From assembly GCA_947652805.1 (NCBI GenBank), contig CANTEM010000056.1, positions 1-7,382 of the forward strand: a DNA stretch of 7,382 nucleotides, given 5' to 3'. The DNA comes from an uncultured Clostridia bacterium. GTDB lineage: Bacteria; Bacillota; Clostridia; Oscillospirales; CAG-272. The notes below the pieces were generated by a model, which saw only the letters and a list, made by a program, of their open reading frames with translations, searched no databases and was not told where the DNA came from. The position numbers and the translations under genes were made by a program. Below are positions 5,944-7,382 of this stretch, in pieces (within the stretch, counting starts at the first letter, position 1; each line of letters opens with the position of its first letter).

Positions 5944-6561
5944 TTATTTCTTATAATAAATATGATCAAATGCGTTGGCATATAAAGTGCCCATCAGCTT
6001 ACAACTGTTCAGCGTGGGATGCACACCGTCCTCCGACCAGTGCTGGGCATCCTTTTCCACACAGGCTGCCGCAAAGATTCCGTCCAGTGGAATATATGCG
6101 TCCGCATACTGGCGCGCCAGCTTCCGGGTAATCATGATTTTCGGGAACACATCCTCCCGGAAAAATTCCTTATCCTGTGCCGGCAGCAAGAACTGCTCCA
6201 TCATGAGAATTTTGGCGTTTGTCTTTCTTTTGATTTCCTCCAGAATATACTGGTAGTTTTCCTCGAATTTTGCATCCGGCAGCCATTCTCTTGTTTCCGC
6301 CCGGTGCCATGTATCGTTCACACCAATCAGAACGGACACAAAATCCGGCTGCAAATCTGTGCACTGCTCTTTCCAGCATGCCACCAGATCTCCGGTTTGT
6401 CTGCCGCTGAGTCCATAGTTCATAAATTCCAGCTCCAAATAGGGATGCCGGCTTTGAATCTCCCTTGCAGCATAATAAGCATATCCGCCGCCCAGATGAT
6501 GACAGTCGCTCCGGTCTCTGCCTCCGTCCGTTATTGAATCTCCCTGAAATAAAATCTTCAT
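5944..6561 (-). CDS. SGNH/GDSL-family hydrolase, probable cytoplasmic esterase
   Basis: The 205-residue product belongs to the SGNH hydrolases, which cleave acyl esters. Block I is FQGDSITDGG (5-14) with nucleophile S9; block II includes NYGLSGRQT (48-56) with oxyanion glycine G50; block III is GVNDTW (80-85) with N82; block V is DGVHPT (178-183) with D178 and H181. All four named residues are present, so it should be active. There is no signal peptide or membrane segment, suggesting an intracellular enzyme, for example a carbohydrate deacetylase or short-chain esterase; the substrate cannot be read from sequence. The start follows AAAGGGGAA (6575-6567). It lies 31 bases downstream of trmL on the same strand, probably cotranscribed, and is followed by a terminator. 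Confidence 0.9.
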   Translation of the reverse strand: MKILFQGDSITDGGRDRSDCHHLGGGYAYYAAREIQSRHPYLELEFMNYGLSGRQTGDLVACWKEQCTDLQPDFVSVLIGVNDTWHRAETREWLPDAKFEENYQYILEEIKRKTNAKILMMEQFLLPAQDKEFFREDVFPKIMITRKLARQYADAYIPLDGIFAAACVEKDAQHWSEDGVHPTLNSCKLMGTLYANAFDHIYYKK

Positions 6562-6592
6562 GTTTGTTCCCCTTTATTTTAATAATTTCCTT

Positions 6593-7084
6593 TTACAACT
6601 CTTCCGGTATTGCGCCGGCACATTGCAGCCCGGCAAAATTCCCCTGCCGCAGCACCTCATATACGCCGATCGCAACCGCATTGGATAAATTCAGGCTGCG
6701 CAGCCCCTGCCGCATAGGCAGACGGACACATCGATCATAATGCGCCCGCAGAAAATCCTCCGGCAGTCCCCGGGTCTCTTTTCCAAACAAAAGATAAGTC
6801 TCTCCGGGATATGCAACCTGGGTGTAATCTTTTTCTGCTTTTGTAGAAAAACAGTAAAAATCTGCGTCCGGGTGCTTCTCAAAAAAATCATCCAGCCCCT
6901 TATAATAGTGGATATCCAGACTGTGCCAGTAATCCAGCCCCGCCCGTTTCAGCTTCGCATCATCTATACGGAATCCAAGAGGCTCAATGAGATGCAGGGA
7001 CGCGCCGGTGGCGGCGCAGGTGCGGGCGATATTGCCCGTATTCTGCGGAATTTCCGGTTCCACTAAAACAATATTGATATGCAT
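6593..7084 (-). CDS. trmL: tRNA (cytidine/uridine-34 2'-O)-methyltransferase TrmL
   Basis: TrmL is a SPOUT-class enzyme that methylates the ribose of the wobble nucleotide in leucine tRNAs using S-adenosylmethionine. The 163-residue product is of typical length and has the three SPOUT motifs: EPEIPQNTGNIARTC (9-23), LLFGKETRGLP (98-108) and LRSLNLSNAVAIGVYE (128-143), which form the trefoil knot and cofactor site. The start at 7084 matches the family N-terminus (MHINIVLVEPEIPQN). The ribosome binding site is modest: AGGA (7100-7097), 12 bases from the ATG. A good promoter lies just upstream at 7126-7154. It is the first gene of a two-gene minus-strand unit with the SGNH hydrolase. Family known; exact tRNA target inferred. 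Confidence 0.95.
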   Translation of the reverse strand: MHINIVLVEPEIPQNTGNIARTCAATGASLHLIEPLGFRIDDAKLKRAGLDYWHSLDIHYYKGLDDFFEKHPDADFYCFSTKAEKDYTQVAYPGETYLLFGKETRGLPEDFLRAHYDRCVRLPMRQGLRSLNLSNAVAIGVYEVLRQGNFAGLQCAGAIPEEL

Positions 7085-7125
7085 AATTTGCGTATATCCT
7101 GTCCAATCGTATTTACTCCAGAAGG

Positions 7126-7154
7126 ATTATAGCATCCCCCGCCCCTTTTGTCTA
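7126..7154 (-). promoter_or_regulatory. Sigma-A promoter of trmL
   Basis: On the minus strand TAGACA (7154-7149) is followed, after exactly 17 bases, by a perfect TATAAT (7131-7126). Transcription would start near 7119, with a leader of about 35 bases to the trmL ATG. Confidence 0.8.
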
Positions 7155-7188
7155 TAGCCATGTATGTAAATTTTTTTATTTCTTCTTT

Positions 7189-7206
7189 ACAATTGTGCAC
7201 AGTTGT
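7189..7206. promoter_or_regulatory. Near-perfect 18-bp dyad, possible operator upstream of secA
   Basis: ACAATTGTGCACAGTTGT is its own reverse complement except for one position pair (T7193 against G7202). It lies 11 bases before the best -10 box for secA (7218-7223) and covers where the -35 should be, which is where a repressor site would sit. I do not recognise a regulator with this motif. Confidence 0.4.
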
Positions 7207-7223
7207 TGTAAAATGGATATAAT
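7193..7223 (+). promoter_or_regulatory. Probable secA promoter
   Basis: A perfect TATAAT is at 7218-7223. The best -35 candidate is TTGTGC (7193-7198) with a long 19-base spacer. Transcription would begin near 7230, leaving about 70 bases of leader. The -10 is convincing; the -35 is weak. Confidence 0.55.
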
Positions 7224-7301
7224 TATTACATTATTTTTATATTGATCCGCAGAAATGCAGCCGCAGCTGCAAATCCGGCGAAAGAAAGAGTGAAGCAGAA
7301 T

Positions 7302-7382
7302 ATGAGTCTTATGACAAAAATTTTCGGAACATACAGCGATCATCAGATCAAAAAAATCATCCCTACCGTGGATAAAATAGAA
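7302..7382 (+). CDS. secA: Preprotein translocase ATPase SecA, N-terminal fragment
   Basis: SecA is the ATPase that drives export of unfolded preproteins through the SecYEG channel at the inner face of the membrane. Only the first 27 codons are present; the reading frame continues out of the window. The visible residues (MSLMTKIFGTYSDHQIKKII, then PTVDKIE) match the conserved SecA start: a short leader, K-I-F-G-T, a polar helix with basic residues, and P-x-V-x-x-I. The ATG at 7302 is preferred over the one at 7311 because SecA proteins usually have about seven residues before FGT. The ribosome binding site is weak and purine-rich (AAAGAAAGAG, 7281-7290). The gene is transcribed divergently from trmL. 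Motor motifs lie outside the window. Confidence 0.9.
   Translation, partial: MSLMTKIFGTYSDHQIKKIIPTVDKIE

Noticed and set aside
6019..6537. 172-residue plus-strand frame
   Set aside because: It is antisense to the SGNH hydrolase, whose catalytic blocks are intact.
7194..7202. DnaA box and possible origin upstream of secA
   Set aside because: There is a single imperfect match (TTGTGCACA), no cluster of boxes and no dnaA or dnaN nearby.

Overview
The window comes from a low-to-mid GC member of the Bacillota (Firmicutes), most likely a gut-type clostridium (Oscillospiraceae/Ruminococcaceae or Lachnospiraceae). The basis is the ctsR-mcsA-mcsB-clpC order, purine-rich ribosome binding sites of the AGAAAGGA type, sigma-A-like promoters, and two copies of a small palindromic repeat ending in TTGTGCAAAGGGAGG that I associate with such genomes. 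The genus cannot be fixed from this sequence.

Layout. (1) 1-555, minus: the 5' part of an OmpR-type response regulator gene that runs off the left edge; its last ~18 visible codons do not look like the expected DNA-binding domain. (2) 556-1084: a long non-coding stretch with a MITE-like repeat (662-825, perhaps part of a larger composite 597-838), a candidate minus-strand promoter for the regulator, and the plus-strand stress promoter with two CtsR operators. (3) 1085-5616, plus: the class III heat-shock operon ctsR-mcsA-mcsB-clpC, all four genes intact with expected motifs. (4) 5617-5943: a hairpin after clpC, a second MITE-like repeat (5714-5867), and a terminator for the genes on the other strand. 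(5) 5944-7084, minus: a two-gene unit, trmL then a cytoplasmic SGNH-family hydrolase, with a promoter at 7126-7154. (6) 7085-7301: divergent promoter region with a near-perfect 18-bp dyad. (7) 7302-7382, plus: first 27 codons of secA.

How the genes work together. By knowledge of the family, CtsR represses its own operon, McsB (activated by zinc-binding McsA) is a protein-arginine kinase that marks proteins for degradation, and ClpC is the AAA+ unfoldase that delivers them to ClpP. The operators overlapping the -35 region predict autorepression of the whole cluster. TrmL (tRNA wobble 2'-O-methylation), the SGNH hydrolase and SecA (protein export ATPase) are neighbours with no evident functional link to the stress operon.

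I see no clear undescribed system here. The points most worth a second look are the abrupt change in the response regulator at the left edge (resembling histidine-kinase sequence), the overlapping double CtsR operator, the dyad upstream of secA, and the position of a MITE-like repeat in the probable leader of the response regulator gene.
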